Below are positions 32,957 through 40,086 of a stretch of 64,000 bases of DNA, one piece after another. The stretch comes from Nocardioides conyzicola (GTDB lineage: Bacteria > Actinomycetota > Actinomycetes > Propionibacteriales > Nocardioidaceae): NCBI RefSeq assembly GCF_039543825.1, contig NZ_BAABKM010000004.1, positions 310,001 through 374,000 of the forward strand, written 5' to 3'. How positions within the stretch are numbered: the first letter of the stretch is position 1; every line of letters begins with the position of its first letter. Both the position numbers and the translations under genes were made by a program. Below the pieces are notes generated by a model. That model ran no database searches and was not told where the DNA came from. It saw only the letters and a list, made by a program, of their open reading frames with translations.

Positions 32957-34684
32957 ATGACACGTGAACACCAGCTCGCCACCTCGGTCCTGGTGGTGGG
33001 TACCGGGGGTGCCGGTCTCCGGGCCGCCATCGAGGTGGCCGAGGCGGGTGTCGCCGTGCTCGCCGTCGGTCGCCCGAGGGTCGAGGACACCGCGGCACCG
33101 CCCACGTCGGAAGGGGTCAGCGCCGCTCTGGCGCATGCAGACCCTCGGGACACGTGGGAGCAGCACGCCGCCGACACCTTGCGGGAGAGCGGCCTGCTCG
33201 CCGACCCACGCGCCGTGCAGACCATCGCCCGCAATGCCGTGCGAGCCGTCCACGATGCCGAGCGTCTCGGGATGCGCTTCGACCGGCAGCCGGACGGTCG
33301 GATCGCCCAGCGCAGGTCCGGCGCCCACAGCTACCGGCGGACCGCGTTCGCCGGCGACCGGACGGGAGGCGAGCTCCTGGACGCGCTCCGTGGGTACGCC
33401 GAGCGGGCGGGTGTCCCGCTCCTGTCGACCTGCTCGGTCACCCGCCTGCTCGTCGACCACGGCTCCGTCTTCGGCGCCTACGGCTTCGACCTCGTCGACG
33501 GGTCCCGCTACCTCCTACACGCCGATGCCGTGATCCTCGCCGCCGGTGGCCACACCCGGATCTGGCGTCGCACGACGGCCCGACGCGGTGACCCCGCGGG
33601 AGACTCGTTCCGGCTGGCGGCCGAAGCTGGTGTGCGGCTCCGTGACGCCGAGCTCGTGCAGTTCCACCCGTTCGGTCTGCTCGGCCCCGAGCACGCGGCG
33701 GGCACCGTGGTCAGTGAGGCGGCGCGCGGCGAGGGTGCGGTGCTCCTCAACAACCTCGGCGAGCGCTTCTTGAGCCGCTACGACCCCGAGCGCATCGAGC
33801 GCGCCGGTCGGGACCTCGTGGCTCGGGCGTCGTACACGGAGATAGCCGAAGGGCGAGGAACTCACGCAGGCGGCGTGTGGCTCGACCTGTCCCACCTCCC
33901 CCGGGCGAACATCCTGAGCCGACTGCCCCAGGTCCATGAGCTCGTGCTCGAGCTGCAGGGGCTCGACGTGTCCCGCGACCCGATCGAGGTCGCGCCGACG
34001 GCGTACTACTCGATGGGCGGTGCCCGGGTCAGGCCGGAGGACAACGGCACCGAGGTGGAGGGGCTGTTCGTCGTCGGCGAGGGCGCCAGCGGCGTGCACG
34101 GCGCCAACCGGCTCGGTGGCAACTCCCTCCTGGAGCTGCTCGTCCACGGCCGGACAGCCGGCCGGGCCGCGGTCGAGCACTCGGCACGGCTCACCGCACA
34201 CCGACGGTCCCTCGGAGCGGTCCGCGATGCCGAGGCCGACGTCGACGGGGTTTACGCCGCCGGTGGGACCCAGAACGTGCAGGCCCTCCTCCGCGAGGTC
34301 CGTGACCTGATGACCGAGCACGCGGGCGCCGTCCGAAACGAGTCGGGGCTCCTGGCGGGGCTCGACCGGCTGGACGAGGTGGTCGACCGCGAAGCCGACC
34401 TCGGGGTGCACATCGACATCAGCGGCTACCACGCCGTCGCGCACGCCTTCGACCTTCGCTCGGCGGCTCTCGCGGCACGCGCGACCTTGGAGTCTGCGCT
34501 CGAGCGGCGGGAGAGCCGAGGCTGCCACCAGCGCTCCGATCACCCGGATCCCGACCCAGAGCTGCGCGTCAACCTGGTGTGGTCACCGACCGAAGGCGTG
34601 CGCCGAGAGCCCGTCCAGCCGATCCCGACCGACATCGCCGCGAGGATGCGAGAGGTCCCGGTCGACGCGACGCTGCAGGATTAG
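32957..34684 (+). CDS. SdhA/FrdA-like FAD-binding oxidoreductase
   Basis: A 575-residue flavoprotein of the succinate dehydrogenase/fumarate reductase/L-aspartate oxidase superfamily. The FAD dinucleotide motif is VLVVGTGGAGLRAAIEVAEA near residue 12. Substrate-domain features follow: ELVQFHPFGLLG, TAYYSMGGARVRPEDNG and GLFVVGEGASGVHGANRLGG, NSLLELLVHGRTAG. The His-Thr-x-Ala-Ala motif that covalently holds FAD in SdhA is not present; that region reads EDTAAPPTSEGVSAALAHAD, so FAD is probably non-covalent. No iron-sulfur or membrane anchor gene is adjacent, so it is not a normal complex II. An ECF-type promoter motif precedes it. Confidence 0.8.
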   Translation: MTREHQLATSVLVVGTGGAGLRAAIEVAEAGVAVLAVGRPRVEDTAAPPTSEGVSAALAHADPRDTWEQHAADTLRESGLLADPRAVQTIARNAVRAVHDAERLGMRFDRQPDGRIAQRRSGAHSYRRTAFAGDRTGGELLDALRGYAERAGVPLLSTCSVTRLLVDHGSVFGAYGFDLVDGSRYLLHADAVILAAGGHTRIWRRTTARRGDPAGDSFRLAAEAGVRLRDAELVQFHPFGLLGPEHAAGTVVSEAARGEGAVLLNNLGERFLSRYDPERIERAGRDLVARASYTEIAEGRGTHAGGVWLDLSHLPRANILSRLPQVHELVLELQGLDVSRDPIEVAPTAYYSMGGARVRPEDNGTEVEGLFVVGEGASGVHGANRLGGNSLLELLVHGRTAGRAAVEHSARLTAHRRSLGAVRDAEADVDGVYAAGGTQNVQALLREVRDLMTEHAGAVRNESGLLAGLDRLDEVVDREADLGVHIDISGYHAVAHAFDLRSAALAARATLESALERRESRGCHQRSDHPDPDPELRVNLVWSPTEGVRREPVQPIPTDIAARMREVPVDATLQD

Positions 34685-34687
34685 CCC

Positions 34688-35230
34688 TCAGTCCTCGTAG
34701 TCCAGGTCCTCGTGGCGGATGCGGTACACCTGGGAGCGGCCGTCGTCGGCGAGGTGCCCGAGCTCGGTCACCCACTCCATGCCGATGCGCTCGGCCGTCG
34801 CCTTCGCCCGGGTGTTGTCGGGCTCGATGATCGCGAACACCTCGTCCACGCCGCCTTCGTGGATGGCCCATCGGACCAGGGCGTCGCCCGCCTCGGTCGC
34901 GTACCCGTGGCCCCACGCGTCGGGCGCCAGAGCCCAGCCGATCGTGAGGCTCTCGCCCCCCGGAGGCGCGTGCTCGAGGGTCAGCGCGCCCACCACGGCC
35001 GAAGTGAAACGTAGGCCGACCGCCCAGTGCCCGACGCAGTCCGAAGAGACGTCCTCGGCACTCCACTCCGCCACCTGCCGGCGCACCACCGCAGGCGTCC
35101 TCAGCAGCCGGTCGTCCGGACCGAGCCAGCGACTGACGGTCTGCGGCGTGTAGATCGCCGATGCGGCGTCGGCGTCGGCCGGCAACCACGGACGCAGCTC
35201 CAGCCTCGGTGTCTCGATGACACGCGACAT
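34688..35230 (-). CDS. GNAT-family N-acetyltransferase (RimJ/RimL type)
   Basis: A 180-residue acetyltransferase using acetyl-CoA. It starts with the typical IETPRLELRPWLPADADAAS. Motif A, which binds CoA, is IGWALAPDAWGHGYATEAGD. The C-terminal IIEPDNTRAKATAERIGMEW, followed by VTELG, is motif B. This is the usual sequence of RimJ-like enzymes that acetylate protein N termini or small amines. The ATG at 35230 leaves the conserved ETPRLxLR start intact. An ECF-type promoter motif lies 38 nt upstream, back-to-back with the one for the zinc-ribbon gene. It ends 3 nt from the convergent flavoprotein gene. Confidence 0.86.
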   Translation of the reverse strand: MSRVIETPRLELRPWLPADADAASAIYTPQTVSRWLGPDDRLLRTPAVVRRQVAEWSAEDVSSDCVGHWAVGLRFTSAVVGALTLEHAPPGGESLTIGWALAPDAWGHGYATEAGDALVRWAIHEGGVDEVFAIIEPDNTRAKATAERIGMEWVTELGHLADDGRSQVYRIRHEDLDYED

Positions 35231-35268
35231 CCGGACCACCTCCGTCTCAGGACGTCTACCTCCTCCTC

Positions 35269-35296
35269 CGACCGAGCGGGAGCGTGCGCCGTGACA
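35269..35296 (-). promoter_or_regulatory. ECF41/SigJ-type promoter motif for the GNAT gene
   Basis: On the minus strand: TGTCACG (35296-35290), 16-nt spacer, GGTCG (35273-35269), 38 nt before the GNAT ATG. It stands back-to-back with the plus-strand motif at 35310-35337. Confidence 0.6.
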
Positions 35297-35309
35297 GGAC
35301 CCGACCACC

Positions 35310-35337
35310 TGTCACGACAAGCCCCACGGCCCGGTCA
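35310..35337 (+). promoter_or_regulatory. ECF41/SigJ-type promoter motif for the zinc-ribbon gene
   Basis: TGTCACG (35310-35316), 16-nt spacer, GGTCA (35333-35337), 34 nt before the preferred ATG at 35372. Confidence 0.6.
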
Positions 35338-35371
35338 GGGCTTGCGTCCCCGATCGATGGAGGTGATGACG

Positions 35372-35701
35372 ATGACCGAGGTGCTGCTGACCTGCACGCG
35401 CTGCGAGGACGAGATCGCTGTCGACATGGACAGGGCGATCCTCCGCATGGACCACGAGCCCCGAGCCGCTGCCGAGCTTCTGTTCTGCTGCCCGACGTGC
35501 CGCCGGCCAGGACTGCGCCACGTGGTCGGCGAGCTGCTGACGTTGCTCCTCCTCGTGGGCGTTCAGCCGCTGCGGCTGAGTGAGCCGACGCTGCCCGCGG
35601 CCGATCGGTCCACTGGCCTGTCACCGCTCACGCGGGACGACCTGCTGGCGTGGCACGAGCAGCTCTCGTACGTCCACAACGTCTCCCCCTGGGAGCCCTG
35701 A
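35372..35701 (+). CDS. Small zinc-ribbon-like protein
   Basis: A 109-residue protein with CTRCEDEIAVDMD near the N terminus and FCCPTCRRPGLRHVVGEL about 30 residues on, two CxxC pairs that could bind one zinc. A hydrophobic helix follows (LLTLLLLVGVQPLRL). The end contains SPLTRDDLLAWHEQL. The ATG at 35372 has GGAGG 8 nt upstream; ATGs at 35357 and 35366 are less well placed. The ECF-type motif upstream makes it a member of the putative sigma regulon. No function is known to me. Confidence 0.7.
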   Translation: MTEVLLTCTRCEDEIAVDMDRAILRMDHEPRAAAELLFCCPTCRRPGLRHVVGELLTLLLLVGVQPLRLSEPTLPAADRSTGLSPLTRDDLLAWHEQLSYVHNVSPWEP

Positions 35702-35714
35702 CCCGCCTCGGCGT

Positions 35715-35742
35715 TGTCACGCCCGGGCCTAGCGCCCGGTCG
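35715..35742 (+). promoter_or_regulatory. ECF41/SigJ-type promoter motif for the three-hydrolase operon
   Basis: TGTCACG (35715-35721), 16-nt spacer, GGTCG (35738-35742), 43 nt before the ATG of the first alpha/beta hydrolase. Confidence 0.6.
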
Positions 35743-35785
35743 ACCTCCCTGTCCGCACAAGTCGCTCATCAGAACAGGACCCACC

Positions 35786-36643
35786 ATGACTCCCACCGCC
35801 CGCGCTGCCCGGCGCATCGCCCGCCGACGCCGCCTTCGCGCCGCCGTGCTCCTCGGTTCGCTCACGCTCGGCACCGCGGTCGCGACGCCGACCTCCGCCG
35901 ACGCCCACAGCGCCGACCGCCGAGCCACGAAGCCGACGATCGTCCTCGTCCACGGAGCCTGGGCCGACGCCTCCAGCTGGAGGCCCGTCGTGCGGCGGCT
36001 GCAGGCGGCCGGCTACCCGGTGGTCGCACCCGCCAACCCCTTGCGGTCCCTGGCGTCGGACTCCGCCTACCTCGACGCGCTCCTCGAGACGATCCAGGGG
36101 CCGATCGTGCTGGTCGGTCACTCGTACGGCGCCGCGGTCATCACGAACGCCGCGACCGACGACCCCGACGTCCGTGCGCTGGTCTTCGTCGACGGCTCCG
36201 TGCCCGCCGAGGGCGAGACGGTGGCCGAGCTCGCCGGTCCCGAGTCCGCACTCTCGGTGGCCGACCCCACCACGATCTTCAACTTCGTGCCGGGGCAGCT
36301 GCCCCCGACCGCGGACAGCGACGTCTACCTGAAGAAATCGACCTTCCTGAAGTCGTTCGCGACCGGCCTGACCCGTAAGCGCGCCAAGTCGCTCTGGGCC
36401 ACCCAGCGACCCGTGACCCTCGGCGCGCTCAACGAGCCGTCTGGCACCCCGGCCTGGGACACGATCCCCAGCTGGTACCTCATCGGCACCCAGGACCTCG
36501 TCATCCCGGCCGCCGCGCAGCGCGACATGGCCAAGAAGGCCGGCTCGACGATCGCCCGCTTCAAGAGTGGTCACCTCGGCCTTCTCACCAACCCGACCCC
36601 GGTCACCCGGGTCATCACCGCGGCCGTCCGCGCCACCCGCTGA
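35786..36643 (+). CDS. Secreted alpha/beta hydrolase
   Basis: A 285-residue hydrolase with an export signal: a basic start (ARRIARRRRLRAAVLLGSLT) and an Ala-rich stretch to about residue 40, possibly a lipid-free Sec or Tat substrate. The mature part opens with IVLVHGAWADASSWRPVVRR. The nucleophile elbow is IVLVGHSYGAAVITNAATDD (Ser in GHSYG). The catalytic His is probably in FKSGHLGLLTNPTPV. It resembles the cytosolic hydrolase at 37657-38394, a likely paralogue. It is first in a three-hydrolase run with short gaps of 30 and 35 nt. Substrate unknown; esterase-like. Confidence 0.82.
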   Translation: MTPTARAARRIARRRRLRAAVLLGSLTLGTAVATPTSADAHSADRRATKPTIVLVHGAWADASSWRPVVRRLQAAGYPVVAPANPLRSLASDSAYLDALLETIQGPIVLVGHSYGAAVITNAATDDPDVRALVFVDGSVPAEGETVAELAGPESALSVADPTTIFNFVPGQLPPTADSDVYLKKSTFLKSFATGLTRKRAKSLWATQRPVTLGALNEPSGTPAWDTIPSWYLIGTQDLVIPAAAQRDMAKKAGSTIARFKSGHLGLLTNPTPVTRVITAAVRATR

Positions 36644-36673
36644 CGAGCCTCACACCCACCAGAAGGAGAACCG

Positions 36674-37621
36674 ATGAGCAAGCACTACCTGGAGCCGGAG
36701 GCGCAACAGCTCGCCGACGCCACGGCGAACCCGCCGTACTTCTACGAGATGACGCCGGAGGAGGCCCGCAAGGTCCTCGACGACGTGCAGTCCCAGCCCG
36801 TAGAGAAGCCGGACGTCGAGGACAAGTGGATCGTCGTACCGGCCGAGGTCGGTGACGTGCGGGTCCGCATCGTCAAGCCCGTTGGCAGCACCGAACCGCT
36901 TCCCGCGATCCTGTACATCCACGGCGGCGGCTGGGTCCTCGGCAACGCGCACACGCACGACCGGCTCGTGCGCGATCTGGCCACCGGCGTCAACGCAGCA
37001 GTCGTTTTCGTCGAGTACGACCGCGCCCCCGAGGCGCACTACCCGGTCGCGATCGAGCAGGCCTACGCCACCGCGCAGTGGATCACGGCGAACGGTGCTG
37101 CGGAGGGCATCGACGCGTCACGGATCGCGGTCGCCGGCGACTCGGTCGGAGGCAACATGAGTGCCGCAGTGGCAATCATGGCCAAGCAGCGCGGTGACGT
37201 GACCTTCCGCCACCAGTCGCTCTACTACCCGGTCACCGACGGCGCGCAGGACACCGAGAGCTACGCCGAGTTCGCCGAGGGCCCGTTCCTCCTCGCGAAG
37301 TCGATGGCCTGGTTCTGGGACGCCTACCTCCCCGACGAGTCCCGGCGGAGCGAGATCACCGCGTCGCCCCTGCGAGCCACCCTCGAGGAGCTCGCGGGTC
37401 TGCCCGAGGCCTTCGTGATCGTGGACGAGAACGACGTGCTCCGCGATGAGGGAGAGGCGTACGCCCGCCGGCTGATCGAGGCCGGGGTGCGCACCACGAC
37501 CGTCCGCTACAACGCGACGATCCACGACTTCATGATGCTCAACCCGCTGCGGCCCTCGGCCGCCAGCACGGGCGCCATCGAGCAGGCCGTGCACGTCCTT
37601 CGCAAGGCCCTCGCGGCCTGA
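36674..37621 (+). CDS. Alpha/beta hydrolase of the hormone-sensitive-lipase (HGGG) family
   Basis: A 315-residue cytosolic esterase. The oxyanion motif is ILYIHGGGWVLGNAHTHDRL and the nucleophile lies in IAVAGDSVGGNMSAAVAIMA (GDSVG). The catalytic Asp is in EAFVIVDENDVLRDEGEAYA, and the His in YNATIHDFMMLN. All elements of the family are intact. An AGAAGGAGA site precedes the ATG by 4 nt. It is the middle gene of a three-hydrolase operon behind one ECF-type promoter motif. It likely cleaves short acyl esters; the natural substrate is unknown. Confidence 0.87.
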   Translation: MSKHYLEPEAQQLADATANPPYFYEMTPEEARKVLDDVQSQPVEKPDVEDKWIVVPAEVGDVRVRIVKPVGSTEPLPAILYIHGGGWVLGNAHTHDRLVRDLATGVNAAVVFVEYDRAPEAHYPVAIEQAYATAQWITANGAAEGIDASRIAVAGDSVGGNMSAAVAIMAKQRGDVTFRHQSLYYPVTDGAQDTESYAEFAEGPFLLAKSMAWFWDAYLPDESRRSEITASPLRATLEELAGLPEAFVIVDENDVLRDEGEAYARRLIEAGVRTTTVRYNATIHDFMMLNPLRPSAASTGAIEQAVHVLRKALAA

Positions 37622-37656
37622 CCACCTCCCGTCCCACCTACCAAGGAGTCACCTCC

Positions 37657-38394
37657 ATGTCCGAACAGTCCCCCGTCGTCGTCCTGGTGCACGGCGCCTT
37701 CGCCGAGTCCGCCAGCTGGAACGGCGTCATCGAACAGCTCTACGCCCACGGTGTCGAGGCGATCGCGGTCGCCAACCCGCTCCGCGGCGTGCGCAACGAC
37801 GCGACCTACCTCCGTGACGTGATCGCCGGCCTCGGCCGTCCCGTCCTGCTGGTCGGCCACTCCTACGGCGGCATCATCATCACCGGCGCAGCCGGTGCGG
37901 CGAACCCCGCCGTCGTCGGCCTGGTCTACGTGGCGGCGTTCGCGCCCGACGACGGCGAGAGTGCGTTCGAGCTGTCGTCGCGGACGCCCGGGAGCACCTT
38001 GGGCGAGGCGCTGACCGCCTACCCGGTGAGCTCGGGCGGCAACGAGCTGGCGATCCGCCTCGACGCCTTCCACGAGCAGTTCTGCGCCGATCTGCCGGTG
38101 AAGACCGCGGGCCTGCTGGGCCGCACTCAGCGCCCGGTCACGGAGCAGGCGCTCAAGGACGGCCTGCCGACGGACCAGCCGGGATGGCAGAACGCGCCGA
38201 GCTGGTTCGTGATCGGCGGCCAGGACCGCAACATCCCGGCCGCCGAGCTGCGCGACGAGGCCGCACGGGCAGGCGCGGTCGCCGTACGGGAGCTCCCGGA
38301 GGCCTCGCACGCCGTCGCTGTCTCGCACCCCGCCGAGGTCGCCGAGGTGATCCTCGAGGCGCTCGCTGCGGTCAAGGCCGCCGACGCCGCCTGA
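37657..38394 (+). CDS. Alpha/beta hydrolase (cytosolic, salicylate-esterase-like)
   Basis: A 245-residue hydrolase without a signal peptide. It begins VVVLVHGAFAESASWNGVIE, has the nucleophile in PVLLVGHSYGGIIITGAAG and the catalytic His in REIPEASHAVAV-like sequence near residue 225. The order and wording follow the secreted hydrolase at 35786 and the plant-type MES/HNL-like hydrolases. AAGGAG lies 9 nt before the ATG. It ends the three-hydrolase run and is followed by a hairpin terminator. Why a secreted and a cytosolic form are co-expressed is not evident. Confidence 0.84.
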   Translation: MSEQSPVVVLVHGAFAESASWNGVIEQLYAHGVEAIAVANPLRGVRNDATYLRDVIAGLGRPVLLVGHSYGGIIITGAAGAANPAVVGLVYVAAFAPDDGESAFELSSRTPGSTLGEALTAYPVSSGGNELAIRLDAFHEQFCADLPVKTAGLLGRTQRPVTEQALKDGLPTDQPGWQNAPSWFVIGGQDRNIPAAELRDEAARAGAVAVRELPEASHAVAVSHPAEVAEVILEALAAVKAADAA

Positions 38395-38403
38395 CCGCCG
38401 ATC

Positions 38404-38445
38404 CACGGGTGGGGCGGCCGCTACGCGCTGGCCGTCCCACCCGTG
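38404..38445. terminator. Hairpin terminator after the three-hydrolase operon
   Basis: CACGGGTGGG (38404-38413) pairs with CCCACCCGTG (38436-38445), with an inner CGGCC/GGCCG stem. It starts 9 nt after the last hydrolase stop and 41 nt before the cytochrome b gene, separating the two. Confidence 0.65.
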
Positions 38446-38485
38446 TTCCATCCGCACCCACCCCGCGTGCCCTGCAGGAGAGACC

Positions 38486-39865
38486 ATGAAGCTCCGTCCC
38501 GTCACCCGCACCGTGCCGCTGCACTGGTCGACGCTCCTCGGCGTCGTCTCGCTGGGGTGCTTCTTCGTGCTCGCCGTGACCGGGGTCGTGCTGTTGTTCT
38601 TCTACGAGCCTTCGACCGACACCGTCCGGTACGACGGCGGCTACGCCCTGCTCCAGGGCGTCCCGGTGTCGAAGGCGTACGCCAGCACGCTCCACATCTC
38701 GTTCGACGTCCCGGGCGGGCTGCTCGTCCGGCAGGCGCACCACTGGGCCGCTCTGGTGCTGCCCGCGTCGCTGATCCTCCAGATGCTGAGCACCTTCTTC
38801 ACCGGCGGCTTCCGCCGGCCACGACAGTGGAGCTGGGTGCTGCTGGGGCTGACGTTCCTGCTCGCCCTCGCGGGCGGATGGAGTGGCTACGGCCTCCCGG
38901 ACGACATGCTCGCCGGAACCGGGCTCCGGATCGCGCAAGGCATCCTCGTCGGCATCCCGCTGGTCGGCACCTGGGCGTCGTTCGTGTTGCTCGGCGGTGA
39001 GTTCCCCGGGCATCTCGTGGAGCGGATGTACTGGCTGCACGTCGCCGTCGTGCCTGCGCTCCTGGTCCTGGTCCTCGGTGTCCGGTTCCGGCTCGCCCTC
39101 CGTCGCCTGCCGGCCCAGTTCCCGGCCCGCGGGCGCACCGAGCGCAACGTCGTCGGGCTGCCGCTCGCGGCGGTCGTCGTTCGCGCCTCCGGTCTCTTCG
39201 TGATCACGACCGGGGTGCTGGTGCTGCTCGCCGGGTTGGTCACGATCAACCCGGTGTGGAAGTACGGGCCGTCGTCGACCGCCCACGCCTCGGCCGGGAG
39301 CCAGCCCGACTGGTACACCGGCTTCCTCGACGGCGCCCTGCGCCTGGTCCCGTCCGGCTGGGACCTGACCGCGTTCGGCGGCACGCTGCCCCTCGCGGTC
39401 CTGGTGCCGCAGGCCGTGGTCGGGGCCTTCCTGACCGTGGTGCTCCTCTGGCCGTTCCTCGAGGCCCGCGCGACCGGTGACCACCGGGAGCACCACCTGC
39501 TCGACCGGCCCCGGGACCGACCCACCCGGACGGCGTTCGGAGTCTCGGGGCTCGTGCTCTTCCTGAGCCTCTGGGCCGCCGGCGCCACCGACCTCGTCAC
39601 GACGCAGTTCAGCATCGCGTTCGAGCACCAGGTGGTCGTGCTGCGGACGCTGCTGGTGCTCGGCCCGCTCGTGGCGTTCCAGCTCACCCGACAGCTCTGC
39701 CTCGCGCTCGTCGCGAAGGACCGGGAGGACGCAGAGCACGGGTACGAGACCGGCCGGATCATGCGCGGCGTCGACGGTGGCTACGCCGAGATCCACGCCC
39801 CGCTCGACGAAGACCATCGTGCCGTGGTCGCGCACGAGCTCGTCGAGCACGACCGGGTCGCGTGA
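38486..39865 (+). CDS. Cytochrome b (QcrB-like) paralogue lacking haem bH ligands
   Basis: A 459-residue integral membrane protein homologous to actinobacterial QcrB of the bc1-aa3 system. Shared elements are YASTLHISFDVPGGLLVRQA, GYGLPDDMLAGTGLRIAQG, GGEFPGHLVERMYWLHVAVV, INPVWKYGP and the Qo-site PDWY motif in SAGSQPDWYTGFLDGALRL. The low-potential haem ligands are kept (H85 and H185). The positions for the high-potential haem are Gln (Q99, 14 after H85) and Arg (R200, 15 after H185). It should therefore hold one haem and could not run a normal Q cycle. No qcrA or qcrC gene is adjacent. It overlaps a small zinc-ribbon gene (GTGA). Confidence 0.85.
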   Translation: MKLRPVTRTVPLHWSTLLGVVSLGCFFVLAVTGVVLLFFYEPSTDTVRYDGGYALLQGVPVSKAYASTLHISFDVPGGLLVRQAHHWAALVLPASLILQMLSTFFTGGFRRPRQWSWVLLGLTFLLALAGGWSGYGLPDDMLAGTGLRIAQGILVGIPLVGTWASFVLLGGEFPGHLVERMYWLHVAVVPALLVLVLGVRFRLALRRLPAQFPARGRTERNVVGLPLAAVVVRASGLFVITTGVLVLLAGLVTINPVWKYGPSSTAHASAGSQPDWYTGFLDGALRLVPSGWDLTAFGGTLPLAVLVPQAVVGAFLTVVLLWPFLEARATGDHREHHLLDRPRDRPTRTAFGVSGLVLFLSLWAAGATDLVTTQFSIAFEHQVVVLRTLLVLGPLVAFQLTRQLCLALVAKDREDAEHGYETGRIMRGVDGGYAEIHAPLDEDHRAVVAHELVEHDRVA

Positions 39866-40086
39866 CGGCGATGGAGCTCACGACCTGTCCGGACTGTGGC
39901 CAACCTTCTGAGGTGGAGTGGCGCGCCACCCTCGAGAGCACCGACGGCCCGGTCGAGCACGCACGGGTGCACTGCCTCACCGGCCACCGTTTCCTGCTAC
40001 CGGTCGAGTGGCTGGCGCGGACCGCACCTCCGGTCAGGCCGGGTGCGCCGTCTCGAGTGCAGTCGGAAGCTCGCGACGCGAGTTGA
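39862..40086 (+). CDS. Small CxxC protein coupled to the cytochrome b paralogue
   Basis: A 74-residue protein starting at a GTG that overlaps the cytochrome b stop (GTGA); an ATG at 39871 is an alternative. ELTTCPDCGQPSEVEWRATL carries one CxxC and ARVHCLTGHRFLLPVEWLA a Cys and His, so a zinc ribbon is plausible. The last 53 nt overlap the 3' end of the convergent LuxR gene. Similar short proteins occur in actinobacteria; the function is not known to me. Confidence 0.6.
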   Translation: MTAMELTTCPDCGQPSEVEWRATLESTDGPVEHARVHCLTGHRFLLPVEWLARTAPPVRPGAPSRVQSEARDAS

